From Saturnia japonica (lineage: Eukaryota > Arthropoda > Insecta > Lepidoptera > Saturniidae), in assembly GCA_033032175.1 (NCBI GenBank), contig CM065318.1, positions 14,198,001-14,262,000 on the forward strand: a DNA stretch of 64,000 bases. Reading direction: 5' to 3'. Under the pieces are notes generated by a model, which saw only the letters and a program-made list of their open reading frames with translations, was not told the origin of the DNA and did no database searches. Positions 22,623-37,300 of this stretch are shown here, piece after piece; positions within the stretch are counted from its first letter, which is position 1, and every line of letters begins with the position of its first letter. The translations under genes and the position numbers were made by a program.

Positions 22623-23263
22623 TCGAAAGGGGACAATATTTTACTCGAGAAAAAGAAACTAAGCAGGGGCCTAACCCCGATATTATTGAAACGAAATCAG
22701 AAATTCCAGAAATATGCAATAATATTGTCAATGTCAACAATACTGCCCGCAAATAAACAATAAAATTGTCAATATGCGTGTGTGCGTGTAACCTATGAGT
22801 ATAACGATATTGGTTGGGCTTTGTAATGTATTTAATAATCGCTTGCGCCAAGTATTTACGTGTCGCTTCTCTTCTGTTTCTCACACTCAGTGGAGGCCGC
22901 TATTTTGTTGAGAACAGAACCTCTTTTTGTATAACTTTTTCTTCTAAATTGTATTCTATTTTTGAACACTTCGTTTTTAAAAATGACTATTGTCGGCGAG
23001 ACACCGGTGCTGAGTTACAGGTTAATGGTCTCATTTATTTAATTGGTGTTTGTTGATGTTGGATTTATTTATGAGGCAAGACCGCATACGCAATTCGCTC
23101 CTATTAATACCATTTGTATTTATTGTCTCTGCATATTCATTCTTCCGCATCCCCATCCCTGGTGGGAACTATTTACACGTTCCCATCAACCAGATATACT
23201 ACAGTAGTGGCACGCTATGATAGCCGTATTAGCCGTTTTGACGTTTGTTCTAATAAAAATAAA
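22623..23263. other. Intergenic sequence between LINE and GON4L 3' end
   Basis: No recognised gene. Several AATAAA/ATAAAA words near 22755-22766. Confidence 0.35.
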
Positions 23264-23392
23264 ATGGTGGACTCGAATATGTATGTGGAAATCTTTGGAA
23301 CTCCTGATTCGATTCTAAAAATGTCTTTTGAAAATCGCTTAAAATTACTGAACCAATTTAAATGTAGTTTTCAGTTTATAGGAATGAACTAG
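23264..23392 (+). CDS. Small ORF of unknown function (42 aa), tail-to-tail with GON4L
   Basis: ATG with a favourable context (AAAATAAAATGG) opens MVDSNMYVEIFGTPDSILKM, continues with ENRLKLLNQFKC and ends FIGMN. Its amphipathic character and the AATAAAA near 23440 are compatible with a short terminal exon or a microprotein, but I do not recognise it. The same frame is open back to 23114. Confidence 0.25.
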   Translation: MVDSNMYVEIFGTPDSILKMSFENRLKLLNQFKCSFQFIGMN

Positions 23393-23529
23393 ACGAAGCA
23401 TCCAGGCTACATATACATATAATTTCTTGATGCAGTAATAATAAAATTATTTCGTGTGAACGAAGTTGCAGGCACCTGTTGGCTGTTAATGTGAAATAGA
23501 ACGATAACATTTATTGTGGATTAAAATAG

Positions 23530-23535
23530 TTTATT
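23530..23535 (-). promoter_or_regulatory. GON4L polyadenylation signal
   Basis: AATAAA on the minus strand about 66 bp beyond the stop codon, the first canonical signal after it. Confidence 0.6.
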
Positions 23536-23600
23536 ACTGAATAAATTACATTTTAAAACATATTTTATCACATACACACATACTGTGTAATAAAAATAAT

Positions 23601-23933
23601 TTATGACTTTTCGCTTAACACTAATATTTCTAATAGATACAGAATCCTCTCATGTATCTCATCAACTGTTTTATCTACTAAACAATCCGAAATCACTTGT
23701 AACACATTTTTTTCTTCTAAATTTTCAATAATCGTTTTGTGATTCCTTTCTTCGGGCGTTAAGGAATCTTTTAACATCTCGAGAATGAGTTTATCTTCGT
23801 CTCTTTTCCACTCGGCCGGTTCACATTTTATGTCTTCCTCTATAATGACCATGGGCGGGTCTGTGCAGTCACTCCGCATGTCTTCATTTTCATTTGTTTG
23901 CGGTTCAAAAATTTCATCGTCTGAGTCCTTTGT
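23601..23933 (-). CDS. GON4L: GON4L exon 22 (C-terminal Myb-like domain)
   Basis: 110 codons and TAA. Acidic lead (DSDDEIFEPQTNENED), then the Myb-like fold: EWKRDEDKLILEMLKD with the usual Trp, a second helix (HKTIIENLEEKNVLQVISD) and a third (VDEIHERILYLLEIL). This C-terminal SANT/Myb is a hallmark of the family. Confidence 0.9.
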   Translation of the reverse strand, partial: TKDSDDEIFEPQTNENEDMRSDCTDPPMVIIEEDIKCEPAEWKRDEDKLILEMLKDSLTPEERNHKTIIENLEEKNVLQVISDCLVDKTVDEIHERILYLLEILVLSEKS

Positions 23934-26900
23934 CTGGAATTTATTCTTTATGGTTAATGATATTTTTGTTACTTTTAAAAATTCGTCAAATGGAAACAAT
24001 AATTTTACTGGGGAAAAAAACCTTGAGTTTATTTTCTTCGTAAATTATACCTATAATGTTAATTTTATCGGGCATATCTTTTAAAAATCCTTAGAATTTA
24101 TACCTTAGATTAGTCACACCCGATTTTATGTGACTCATTACATCAAGTGTGACTATCTTTATCACAATAACACAAGAAATTTAGCTGGCAATTTCATGGT
24201 GTAGATTTTTTGAAAAAGCTAAATCATAATATGCAAGGTGCACGTTCACCGGGTTTGCCGCGAAAAACGATCCGCCTTGCCCCGCCAGCAAAACTAGCAC
24301 TTGCTAAAATTATGTTCGTAGCTTACTGACGAAAACCCGCGCGGGAAAAATCTGCTCGGATGTGCCTCCAGCACAGTGTGTAGAAGAGCCTTTATAATGT
24401 ACGTGCGCTTCGTACAAAATCACTCTTAATCATTTTTCATAATGAGCGTAAACAAGAAAATACCTTCATAAACAAATCTGCTCTATGTAATAGACAACCG
24501 AACAGTAATCATAAAAAAAAATTTTAAAAAAATGTTCATATACTATTTGCCATTTCTTTATTTTCCTCGATGACAGTTCTAATTTGATGGTTGTAGTGTT
24601 GTGACCAAATAAGTAATTATATCGATCGCATATATTTATTATATTTTGAACAAACAGATTTTGATTAAAATAAATTAATAAAGATTACTTGTCGTAATAA
24701 TTATTTTGTTTCATTCTCGAGTACCTACCTATACCTACTTATTTTACAACAGGTTTGAAAATTTTGAAGAAGTTGGCATTATCAATCAAGAATTAATACG
24801 TGTAACATATTGTAATGAAATATAATATTAGTTAATAAATTTGTACAAAAGTATCCGGCAGTAGTTTAGTTTCTTACATTTTGTAAAAAACATTTATTTT
24901 TTTGGAATTAATATTGATATATAATTTCTAATTATTAAATAAGATCGAATATTTTACGTGCTGTTCTCATGTCAAACGAAACACCAATAACAGCGCATGA
25001 CGTCATTCGTGTGTAAGCGAACATTACCCGATTAGTGTGCTGACATCTGTTGACTCCACGTATGTATGACATGACGCGATCTACGGTATTGTTCACGCGG
25101 GAAGTTTTAAAATGTATAGATACAGACGATATTTCAAATACATAAAATGAGTTATTTATATAATGCTATATTTTTCCTAGCTTTATAAATCTACTAGCGT
25201 TGTGCCTGCGGTTCCGGACGCGTTTGTTACTATGCAGTAGTTATTTATATCCGTAATTTAATTATACTCATATTATAGACAGTTCTTATGCTGTATCAAT
25301 TATGGAGTGGCATGTATTTCCCGTGAACAATTTTCATCAAAATCGGTTAAAAATTATTATTCCAGTTTGTAATTTTTAATGCATTATTAACGATTCTTAT
25401 AGCCTCAAAATTATAGTATGATGTATGCTTCCCGTCTACAAAATTTGATCAAGATCTGTTGGGAATTGTATGAAAATTAAATTTTTTCTACTACTTTATT
25501 TTATTTCTACAAGTAATATTAACAATTCTTATACCCATAAATTATGTAAATATTTAGAATTCCCGTGTAGAAAATTTCACCAAAAGCGATTCTAATTTAA
25601 TGAAACGTAATATTTTAAGGAATTCATTTTTTTAATATTCCTAAAAGTGTAATTGAAAATTCTCATAATTTATCATTGATGAAATGACTTATATTCCCGT
25701 GTACAAAATTTCATCAAAATCGGCCTAGAATTAACAAAATAGATTGTTTTGGAATTATAATTTTTTTACGATTTCTAAAAGTAATAATGTAATTTCTTAT
25801 ACCCCATCAATTGACCCATGACGTAAGTATCCCGTGAACAATGTTTCTTAAGGATCGGTCAAGCCGTTTTTGGGTTAAATCCGGCCATACAAATAAACAT
25901 ACAGACAAGATTTTTTTTAATGGCATATTCGTGGTCGTTCGGTAAATTTTGCAAAAAATATTAAAAGTACAGACATACAGATTTATTAATATAGATAAGG
26001 TTTTATAATCAAGGATTTTTGAAAAGACGTCCGGTTACCTCTTGCAATTACGTGGCAGTAAGTTAGTCGCATGGAAACTAAAACCGGACAGTCATTGCAT
26101 TAAGCAAATTCCCAAAAGATAAATTACCTTCAATTTTTTTTCATTATTTTTATTATCTTCTACAGTATTTTGTAACGGATCACAAAACGTAGTATATGTA
26201 CTTACTATTTTATTCATCATTGTACCTTCACAGCCTGGTTGTATTATGATACACATTGAATCACATGTTATTTGCATATTTCTGGAAAAAAGGGCATACT
26301 TATTAAAATAACTTTTCTGTGATTGCAGTCAGCGACATTATGATATGTGTTAGAGGTATATGGGTCAATCAACTACAGTACACCAGAGGAAATACTATCC
26401 GAAATCCATTGTTTAATTAAATAATATTTTAATAACATTTTTTTTTTTAAACAAACTACCTATTAACCTTTTCTCAAACAAAAACTAAAAATTTACTAAG
26501 AATTTCAAACACATTCATAAAAATTCTGTGTATAAAAATTGGTAGCGATCTGATAAAAAATAATTCTGAGCCACAGCAATGCTTAGCCGAGTATGCTAGT
26601 AATATAATAAAGTTTAAGATATTGTTTGTTTGAACGTACTAATCTCTGGAACTATTAGTCACATTCGAATAAATGTTTTTGTATTTTACAGCCTATTGAT
26701 TGAGAAAAGTTATATGCTTTATAATTACAGACTACGAAACTAAGGAAAGGTGAATTAAACAAAAATGTCAAGCTACCTGGTAGAGGTACCTGGAACAGAG
26801 ATAGGCTACACGGGTAAAACCGTAGGGCAAATAATTGAAAGATGGAATTAGATACACATCAATAATTATGTATATGTATAAATAAATATTGGTTCACTTA

Positions 26901-28247
26901 CTCAGATGCCTGGATAGCTGATGACTCTTCATCATTCATTGCAGTTACCTGATTATATTCATGTTTCAATGTGACCTCAGGTATTGGTGATGGTTCTGGT
27001 TGGTTACTGATAGTAACTTCACTGTCTTGTTTTGTGCATCTATAAAATTTTATAGTCGTTATGGGCCAATCAGCTATTTTGCATACACTTTGATGTTCCT
27101 GACATCTCTATATTTATTTAAAAAAAATAAATTATAATCTCTTTATTTAATTAAAGGATTTGGTCACAAACGACCATGCCATCCCTATTGGTAAGCATAC
27201 ACATAATAATTATTACAATACACTAATCTTTATCTTCTATCTATACCTATTTGTACTAACCTGTACAGCATCCTGGCTTCTTCCGACAAAGGTGAAGCCA
27301 GAATACTGTTACAGACCCCAACAGAACGTAAGTTTTTATTTATTACTAAGCAGTGGTTTTTTCTTTCTTGCTCATTCCGGACACATTCCACCATAATATG
27401 ATAAGCATCCTCTATATAATCGCATTCAGTGCACCGAGGTGACTGTATTTTTTTCATTAAGAAGGCAAATTTATTAAGTGGAATATGTCCAGAACGGAGT
27501 CTCAAAGCTGTAATTGTTTCAGCCCTCGTCCAATCAGCTTTATCAATCCAGGGAACATGAGGAGGATGAGGTTCAATTGTTCTATACCAAATGCCTTTAC
27601 TGAGAGACCTCTCGTTAAAATATTCCTTCCACAATTCCATACAGCGCCTTTTTACGATATAAAATACCTCGAAAAAAAAAAAACGGCAGACATCCAAATG
27701 GAATCCCATCAGTGATGGCCTCTCTTGCCAGACGATCTACCTCTTCGTTACTCCCAAGCCCGATGTGAGATGGCAACCATATGCTTTTGCGATCTCGTAT
27801 CGCCCCTTTAAGACGGCGGATGGTACACCGTGGAGTTTTAGTGAGTAGGTGTCTAACAAAACCACTCGAGTCTTTCCACGTCAAAAAAGGGAGTTTACCC
27901 AGTACCCAAAAATACGACAAGTGGTCTAAAACCACTAAGTGGTCTTTAGTGGTCATAAATATGTGTACCCTTACTCAAATGCCTGGATAGGTGGTGACTC
28001 TTCATCATTCATTGCAGTTTCCTGATTTTCTTCATGTTTCAAAGTGGTATAAGGTGTTAGTGATGGTTCTAGTTGGTTACTGATAGTAATTTTATTGTCT
28101 TGTTTCTTGCATCTATAAAACAAAACCGAGATTATTATATGGGATTATAATAAACATATAATATGTATCTGCTTTAAGATTTGGTCTCAGGATTGTAACG
28201 CACAACGTTATGGTACTGTTATAAGGGACTTAAAAAAAAAAGAATTA

Positions 28248-28310
<63 letters not shown>

Positions 28311-31300
28311 TATTTGACACTGAATTATGGAACTGAGGATGAGTTACGGGATCGTGAGAGGACTGGGCAAAGTACTGACACTAAATACTGGGAATGGTCT
28401 AAGGAGGATATGGTTTTGTGGTACTAGAGAAAGGTTGGAACTTTAGGGTACATACTTCGGGTATAACAGTACGCAGCTCCTGTCTCAAGACTTGTCGTAG
28501 CTGTCGGTGCGGATTTGTATGTGATTTTCCTGTAACTACCAAAGTAGTCATGTCAACGAGAACAAAAATAACATAACACCTACAACAGCATCTCCCTCAA
28601 GCAATTTTCTTTCATTATTAAACTTTAATAAGTTTTGTCTTTATTTCGTTAATTTAATAAAATTATCATCAAACAAATCCATGTTGACCTATGACGCGCA
28701 CCGCAGCGTTGGAACGAGCACGACGGAACAAAACTTTTCTAGACGTTTTTTAAACGTATGCGATTATGTATCCCGTGCCGCGTATCGCAGCGTTGTGCGT
28801 TACGATCGCGAGACCAAAGCTTTAGTAGTTCGTTATGGAACATTTACATTACACATACATTTATATATTCACACACTGGCTAAAAGATAGTTTTATTCAC
28901 TCAATGACTAAAAGAGTTTTATTCACTGTTATCGAAGAAACAAATGCCCATTTTGGAGTGGCAATGGTAATAAATTAATTTATATTATTATCATTGATGG
29001 GTAACTATAATGCGTGGGATAAAATTTTGGAGTTATTTTCTTTGGTTACGCCAAAGAAGCATAAGTTCTTTTACGTCTATGTATATAAGAGCACATTTTA
29101 TTTTGCTAGACACCCGGTGAAGTACTGTTGTTGAAACATTGTATCTATAATATAAATAAAAAACCCTTACCTTGCAGCCCGCGTGTGAGGGAACAATCCA
29201 AACCAGTGTTTAGCGATTCGCGGAAACCCTTTTAACTTCAACAATAAAGCACTGCACGTCTGACAAGGTGCTAAATTTTTATTCGTGAAAATTGTTTTAA
29301 GTTGATTTAATGCAGCGTCTCGTTTATCCATATCTGTCATTTCTTCCTAAAACAATATGGCATTGACCCCTTTGCTTATCCTTACATTATCCTAAGGCTG
29401 CAAATAGTTTCATCTCCAGCAAAACACTAAAATGGAACATGAAATGCTGGAAATTGCAGTAAATTAACTAAATTGTTTCAACTGCTGGACATAAGCAGAC
29501 AATACCGACGAGCAAACTCATGGAAACTGTTATACCCCTAGCGTGATAATTGCATTATCCTAGATTATGCTTCGTCGGCATTTTTGTCTCTAAACAAACA
29601 CCGAGAGTGTTCCCATCGCAATCAGTTCGACTCCATCATCCATCCGTATTGCTAGCCCAAAAAATTGTGTATTCTAAAGTACAGTGTCCTTCATAATTAA
29701 TATATTTTTTAAAGCTATGTTATCATTCGTGTACTTATAAAAAAACATAACTGCATTTCGATTTATTACTATAAATATAGGTATATTAGTCTTTCTAAAA
29801 TCGAATATAGGCACGGTACGGTAGATGCATACCGTCATCTCTTTTTAATTAATACAAAGGCCGCTAGAGAGAGTGAAAGGTGTGATCGCAAGCAGATAAC
29901 GACTTGATTTTGACTTACCTTTACTCGCGGCACCAATTGAAATTAATTAGAAAAAAAAAGTGAATCGAACAAATCATAAGTTCATTTTAAAGTAGCATGC
30001 TAAAGTGACGGCATTTTGTCTGATGGTAAGTTAAGTATAATCCAAATGCAACGGCGACTAGCGAAATCTATTACGAGGAACACTGGCTGTCTCCGAAACT
30101 AACACTAACAAACTAAAAGTGGCACTGTCACTGGTTTATCAGCATGTACATGATGCCATGGTTGTGAGTCTCGGACCCAGTACATTAGAAATTCCATTAT
30201 GGTTGGTATTTAAGCTTGGAACATTTCTATGCATCACTGCTATTTTTCATATGAAAAAAAAAATCATGTGATAATTATAAGTTCGTGCCACTGCTATTTT
30301 TAAAATGGAATGAAAATATTTGATGTGATATGAAAAATCATTAGGCACTTAAAATCATACAAATATTTTTATATGAGGTTGATAAAAAAGCTCGCTAGGG
30401 TAGCTTTCAAAATCTATGAGGTAGCACTGGAAACCGCATTTGCTCTCACGTAGCGACGCAGATACGTACATTGTATGAGCATGAACGCGCGTGACGCGTT
30501 AGTGATCTCAGGTCTGAGACACGTTTTTCGAATAGCAGTGGTGCTAAGACTGCTAGTAAATATGTAGAAAAAATTAACTGAAGCTTTTCAAAACGAAAAA
30601 TGTTTGTTTATCCGACGTAAACACCCATGAAACTTTAATAACATGATTATATTTGGAAACGAATCGCTGAGGAGCTAAATAACAATAAAAAGGGGGGGGG
30701 GGGGGACTGCAACAATACCACTTGAATGATTTATTTTATAAATTTGCTTTTGATTCCTACACGTCGTACTTAAATATTACATAGCCTATGTCACTCCCAC
30801 AACTAAGACGAAGAGCGTGCCAAAAGTAACATACGTTAGATAAACATAACCATCATTAAAAGAAAAAAAGAGTGTGTATTTAGCAAATGTTTTTCTTTTC
30901 GACACTTAATAGTTGATACCAGAGAGCCAGATACTTTTTTACTAACGGAAATCTATTAAGTATTCGTTATCATTATCGGATTATATCGCTTTCATGTTTC
31001 TTGGTTTGCATCCACGAATATCTCTGATGTATGTTTCAGGTCGGCAAATGCGGATGCACACGTGTCGACCAATGTTAGTGTCACATAAGCATATGCAAGC
31101 AAAGTTCCAGTGTGAGCATATGCAGCGGGCGTTACACCGTATGGTAGTTGCGGTCCAGTCGTACGTAATAAACAACCGGACAGTAATCACATCTTATATA
31201 CATAAAATGAAATTTAAAATATCATTTCTAATATTTTATGATCATCATTTAATAAATTTTTTCAAATAATATTGTTTTATATTTTTCAATTAACCTTTCG

Positions 31301-34300
31301 AATGTCACGAGGGCGCCAAAAAAAATTACGTCGTCTGTCGCGGCGACCGAGAGTAAAGAAGCGGGATGCGCGCGCCATTGTATTTTTTATGAAATTTGCC
31401 TTTTAATGAATGAAATTGTTCACACTGACGACTGTTATTGAAAGCCAGATAACTAATTACGGTTATACACTGGATTCCGATAATAAATAATGTTTTGATA
31501 ACATTTTACAGCCCAATAACCACGAGTCATGGCCTGAAAGCGTGTTCGCCGTATAAACTTACAGATTTTTAGAATTAAAACTTATTTTACAATAACATAT
31601 TTTCATTTAGAAACACTGACGAATAACATATACATCCACTGATATCAATAGAATTGAAAGTATAGAACAAATAATATACTAAATTCTAATTTGAAAAGTA
31701 CAAATAATATTAGCATAATTCTCCTTTGAGGTTAACTTGAAGGTCGACAACTGGCTAGTCCCAGGACCTGATTACTTGGTTTTAGATATTGGAAAGCACT
31801 AATTAATAAATAAGATCGAATATTTTGTGCTGTTCTTCATGTCAAACGAAACACCAATAACAACGCATGACGTCATTCGTGTGTAAACGAATGTTACCCG
31901 ATTGGTGCGTTGTGCTGACATCCGTTGTTTTCTCTGCATTTATATATTACTAATTTAACGTATGACGTCACACCCTCTGCAGTGTCGTTTGCGCGGCAAT
32001 TCAAAAATACGTTTAGAAGTTATTTTAAGTACTTATAATGCGTTATTTAATTTTATCTGAAATTATATTTTTCCTAGCTTTATAAATCCTTATTGATTAG
32101 TAATTAACGCTTATTGAAAAAAAAATCTTGTCGCCTATTGTACTGTCCTACCACCACCCAACTCTAAAGCATATTGCTTACTTACGTCAATCATCTTTAT
32201 CAGGTCCCTGAGATGGCTTGATAAGTATGCATTAAACACATCCTCGGTTTCAGCTTGTTCCGCCGTCAGGAAACCAAGGAACTCGGTGTATATTTCGATG
32301 AGGTTCCCATTGACCAATTTGTGTAAATTTTTCGCCAGGTCAACAGGATTGTCCATACCAATGTTAAAATTTAAAAACAACCCGTGACAGCGATTTTTAA
32401 AATTATTGGTAGATCTGCTGTTTCGCCTTAGCAACCTTAGTTGATAAAGAGTTACAAACGCTGAAAGAATATATATTATTTCTGACATATGTTTTATCTG
32501 GCAACGCCATAATCGCCCTTAACTCTTCAACAAAATTAATGATTCAAACACTATTTTAAAGCTAACGTTCTCCGCTATAGATAAAATAGAGACAAATAGT
32601 TAAATATCAAAATCTAATAGTAATGAAATCGATAGAGTTCGAGTGACAGTGACGATTCATCAGATTTTGATTAAAATAAATAAATAAAGATTACCTGTCG
32701 TTATAATTATTTAGTTTCATTGTGAGTACTTTTGTACAAATTTATTAACTAATATTATATTTTATTACAAAACGTTACACGAATTAATTCATGATTAATA
32801 ATACCAACTTCTTCAAAATTTTCGAAGCTCTTGTAAAATAAGTAGGTATAGGTAGGTACTTGACAATGAAACGAAATAATTATAACGACAGGTAATCTTT
32901 ATTTATTTATTTTAATCAAAATCTGATGAATCGTCACTGTCACTCGATGAGCTCTATCAATATCATTACTTATTTGGTCACAACACTACAACTATCAAAT
33001 TAGAACTGTCATCAAGGAAATAAAGAAATGGAAATACATAGTATAATTGTATTTATTGTTATCCTTTTATATCATTAATATTAAATTCTGATTGCCTACT
33101 TGAAACGTAAAATTTTAAATATTGAATTAAGGGTTCTTATTTATTAATAATTGAAAGATTTTTATAATTACATATTTTAGAAAATTAAAAAATGTACAAA
33201 ATATGGCAAATTACATCCTAAATACAAGGAAAAAAGAACAGTTCGGTTAGCCCGTGACAATCACGATTTTGTTTGCATAATTTGGTCTTCACCTTTGGAG
33301 CATTGAGAGTTATTTCAGAAAAAACATAATTATATCAAAAATAGTTCCGATTGGACACCAATATTTGTAAAATTCAATGAACTAGCAACACTTGATACGT
33401 CATTCTCAACTAAATTTATGGAGGGCAGAGGTAAGGAGAACCATATTATATTAGAGACAAGTTGAAAGAATGTCCAGGTGTTACCAATAAATTACAATTC
33501 AAAAACCAATTCAGCAAAAGGGAATGATATTTTTTTGTGATTTTATACTCTTTAGTATTGTAAAACTTAAAAAAAAAATACCAATAATGGGAAAAAAGTT
33601 TGTGGAGTAAAAAGTTGTCCAAATAGGCGCAAATAAAAAAAAACTGTTGGCTATCTTTCAAATTTAGTCACTTGTTACCGTGGCGTTACCCCAATCTGTC
33701 GCTTTTCGACGGATACTTTTTCATACATAGAGAACGTACTTCTGGTCCCTACACTTCATGACTAAATGGAATGATTTTCTCATTCGAATTATATGTATAT
33801 GTCAATATATTTCAAAATTAAACATTACAGACAATAATAAGTACTCACCCAAATCATTTGCATTAAAAAAGTCACCATTCTCCCTTTCAGACTTTTCTTC
33901 ACTTGTTAACTTGTTCTCTATTTCTTGATATAACAGTTTACTTTGACACTTATAATTACTAAGAAAAAGTTTTAATCTGTTCGATGTTTTTGGATGTTTA
34001 ATATCTTTACAATAACAAGACCTTTTAACCGGCTTATTAGGTTTGAAAAAATCCATCATTAAAGTCTGACCACCATCACATATTTTCCTTAGAATTTTAC
34101 AACATTCACAATGGTCATTGTCCATTGCCCTTTTCGTTTTCAATGTAACTTTCTCACTTCTTGGTTTGGTATCTCCTTCATTCTTCACTTGTAGCGTGAC
34201 AGAATTTTCAGGTAGATTATTGCCAACTATAGTGCCTTGTATGACAGCGGAAGAGCATATAGGTGTATCAGTGCTGTTTACTGTATTGGTTGGCAATAAA

Positions 34301-37300
34301 TTCAATGGTACAAGGAAGGCGCCTGTACTTGTCTGTACAACACTATACAAGTTCGCTGCCATCAGGACATTCTCCTTCGTAACATCATTGTTAATAATAT
34401 TAACGTCGAACTTATCAATTAGGTTCGGTTTGGGAAGTTGGTTCGGTCGATGAGATATAATCTCTTTCGTGAAGTCGATGGGGAGTGGATTCTTTATCGG
34501 CATATCTATAATTTTTCCGATTTCAACGACTACACCCTCCGGAGCTCGTCCGCACAGTTGGGTACTGCGGTGTAGATGTGCCTGGAATTTGTTCGAAAAT
34601 GTTTTATTTTTATTTATTAGTTTTATATAATTTCCAAATTAATGATCAGACCTAATTTGACGCTTTTGATTTCATACCACTGATATGTCGATATTATTGA
34701 TTTGAATCGATTTTCATATAAGACCCCCGGTATGGAAATTTTATGATAAGTGAAATTAATACAAGCGTTAACTAAAAAGCGTTACGTTTTTCCTTTCATT
34801 TTGAAATTATATATGTGTATACTTGTAAAGGGTAAACTCCCGTCGTGCGTCAGAGCTGACATACACTTTTTACCCAACAGCGAAAAAGGAGGGTTATGTT
34901 TTCCGAGAGTATGTATGCCTATTTCTTTGGCTCGCTCTGTAGCCTAAACGGCTTCATGGATTTTCACATACGAGGTGTCGTTAGATTCGTCTTAATTGTG
35001 GGAGTAACATAGGCTATATAATATTTAAGTACAAGGTATGAAAATCAAAAATAGAAAATAAAAATTTAGTCAAGTGTTTTTGTTGCAGTCGGGTTTTTTG
35101 TTTCCTTTTTAATAATTCAGCTTGTTTATTACAGTTACATGACAGCACTATACACATTGTATACTATACTATACCTATACTATACTATATTCATTTGCGA
35201 TAAAAATTGAGCTATTACTTACCTTAAACCTTTTACTGGTTTTAGCCAAGTACCTAAGCCAGTTCCGCGGCATTTCGTTCTCCGGTTGTTCATACAAAGA
35301 CAATTTAGGATTAAAAGGTAGCAATCTGTGTTTGACCGGCTCCACTTTGCGATTTTTGAAAAATTTCTGAAAAGGACAACAGAAGTTTACTTTAGCATTG
35401 TTTTTTTTACGTACTGGATGTACTAAACGAGGATGTTTTTCACATATTACTACTGAATAGTCACCATTTTAGTCAAACATTTGTATTCAAACTCAAAACT
35501 TTAATCCTATATAAATATAGACATAGACGATACAGTGCATAAAGTCCACAATCGTTTTAAACAAATTGTTTTAAACGCTTTATGTATCGAAAAATAATAC
35601 ATATGAATTAATTTTTTTTTCATTAATACACCATAAAAAGTGATTTAAAAATACATTTTAATCTAAATAAAAAGTACGCCACAAAAACGATGCTTTATGG
35701 CACCGTGACGTCATCATTCATTAAACAATATGTATTAAAAACCCCGTCGAATCCGAAAAGAGTATATAGGTACCCCAATGCCATTACCAAAAAAAATATC
35801 AAAATTTAATTTATTATGAAAATAAAAATGTTATTGCGATTTAAAATTACCATATTTAGTTTTAATTTCCCTAAAATTTAGCAAATTTTTAAAACGTGAT
35901 TACACCGACGCCATCCCCAGCGCGGTGCAGCGGTATGTTTGATCGTATGGCGGTAGTACCCTGCGCCGTGCCGCTTGTATTGACATGAAGTTTTCTCATT
36001 TAACTAATTTTTTTTATATTTTATTAGGTTTTTTTTTACATTTATAATCTGATATAGAATACTTAAACAGAATATAATCTCGATACCTGATAACACCTTC
36101 ACGGATCCGACGGGGTTTTTAATACACACTGTATATGTCATTTTAACAGTGAAGTTTGACAATTCACGAAAGAGTCTAACATTCATATTTCCTGAATAGT
36201 GACGTCACGTTTTCTAATCGTCGTTTCATATTACGTGACTCATAGATAAAAAATATTAATTTTCCAAAGGGAAACTGAAATAAATAAACAATTACTTTGT
36301 ACTGTTTTAGGCAGTATAGACCGATATTACTCAATAATTTAGTTTAATTTTTAACCATACAGACAACTCGCGGATTCTTCAAATTGTAGAATATTTTATA
36401 TAATTAGGGTATCTTATTTTACACAATACCTAACAAATGTCTATACAAACTTCCATAAAAAAATCTCTAAATTAGTATAAATATTCGTTGCGTCGTTTAC
36501 AAGAAATAAACGGACAAAAAGACAGACACTGATAGCGACTTTCTTTTACACTAGGTATAGATAATGAATAACCTAATATGTAACCAAATAAATGAAAAAA
36601 TAAAATAAAAACAATAAGTTGATGAAGGGATGTGAATAACTTTTACAGGTCTAAATAATTAAAAAAGAATTAACGCAACATCGTGTGGAATCTGCAGGAT
36701 ACCCAACTCATCATCAACTTACGTATTTGGGTCTATAGGAATAGTCCCAATGAACAAGGTATTAGTGCCAGGGTTTTTAAAATTTTATGCTTCATCATTA
36801 TCATCATCATTTCTGCTGGACATATGTCTAGATATTCTTAGGACTATCTCGGTGACTGTCGTTCTACTGCGGATTCTCCTCATTTCAGATTCGATCACAC
36901 AGAGAAAGTCCGAGCATAGCCATCTCCATCGCACTTTGAGTGACCTTGAACTTTCTTACGAGGCCCATAGTTTGCCACCACGACTCAGCACCATAATATG
37001 TCCTTACTGGCAACACACACTGATCATGAGACACAACGGTATCTTGGATGAGAAGATGTTACGTAGCGTCCCAAACGCTGCCCAACGAGCTGGATTCGAC
37101 AATTGACCTCTTTCTCGAAGTTTTTTTTGTTTATTTTCGATTTTCTTTCTGATTATAGAAGACACTATATTTATAAACATACTTACGTTAATAGGATTCT
37201 CGGTGTCTCCGTTTTTTCTAATATGAAGTATATGGTTCATGAGGACCTTAGGGAATATCCAGGGGAACATGTGCTTGGCCATTAGTTGTACCGTTACGAA

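Noticed and set aside
22555..22884. Minus-strand 109-aa ORF with poly-Gly
   Set aside because: It crosses the poly-C run and antisense endonuclease sequence. The glycine stretch is just the homopolymer.
30994..31269. 91-aa plus and 69-aa minus ORFs
   Set aside because: Overlapping antisense frames with repeated HxC-like words and no homology that I recognise; it lies inside a GON4L intron.
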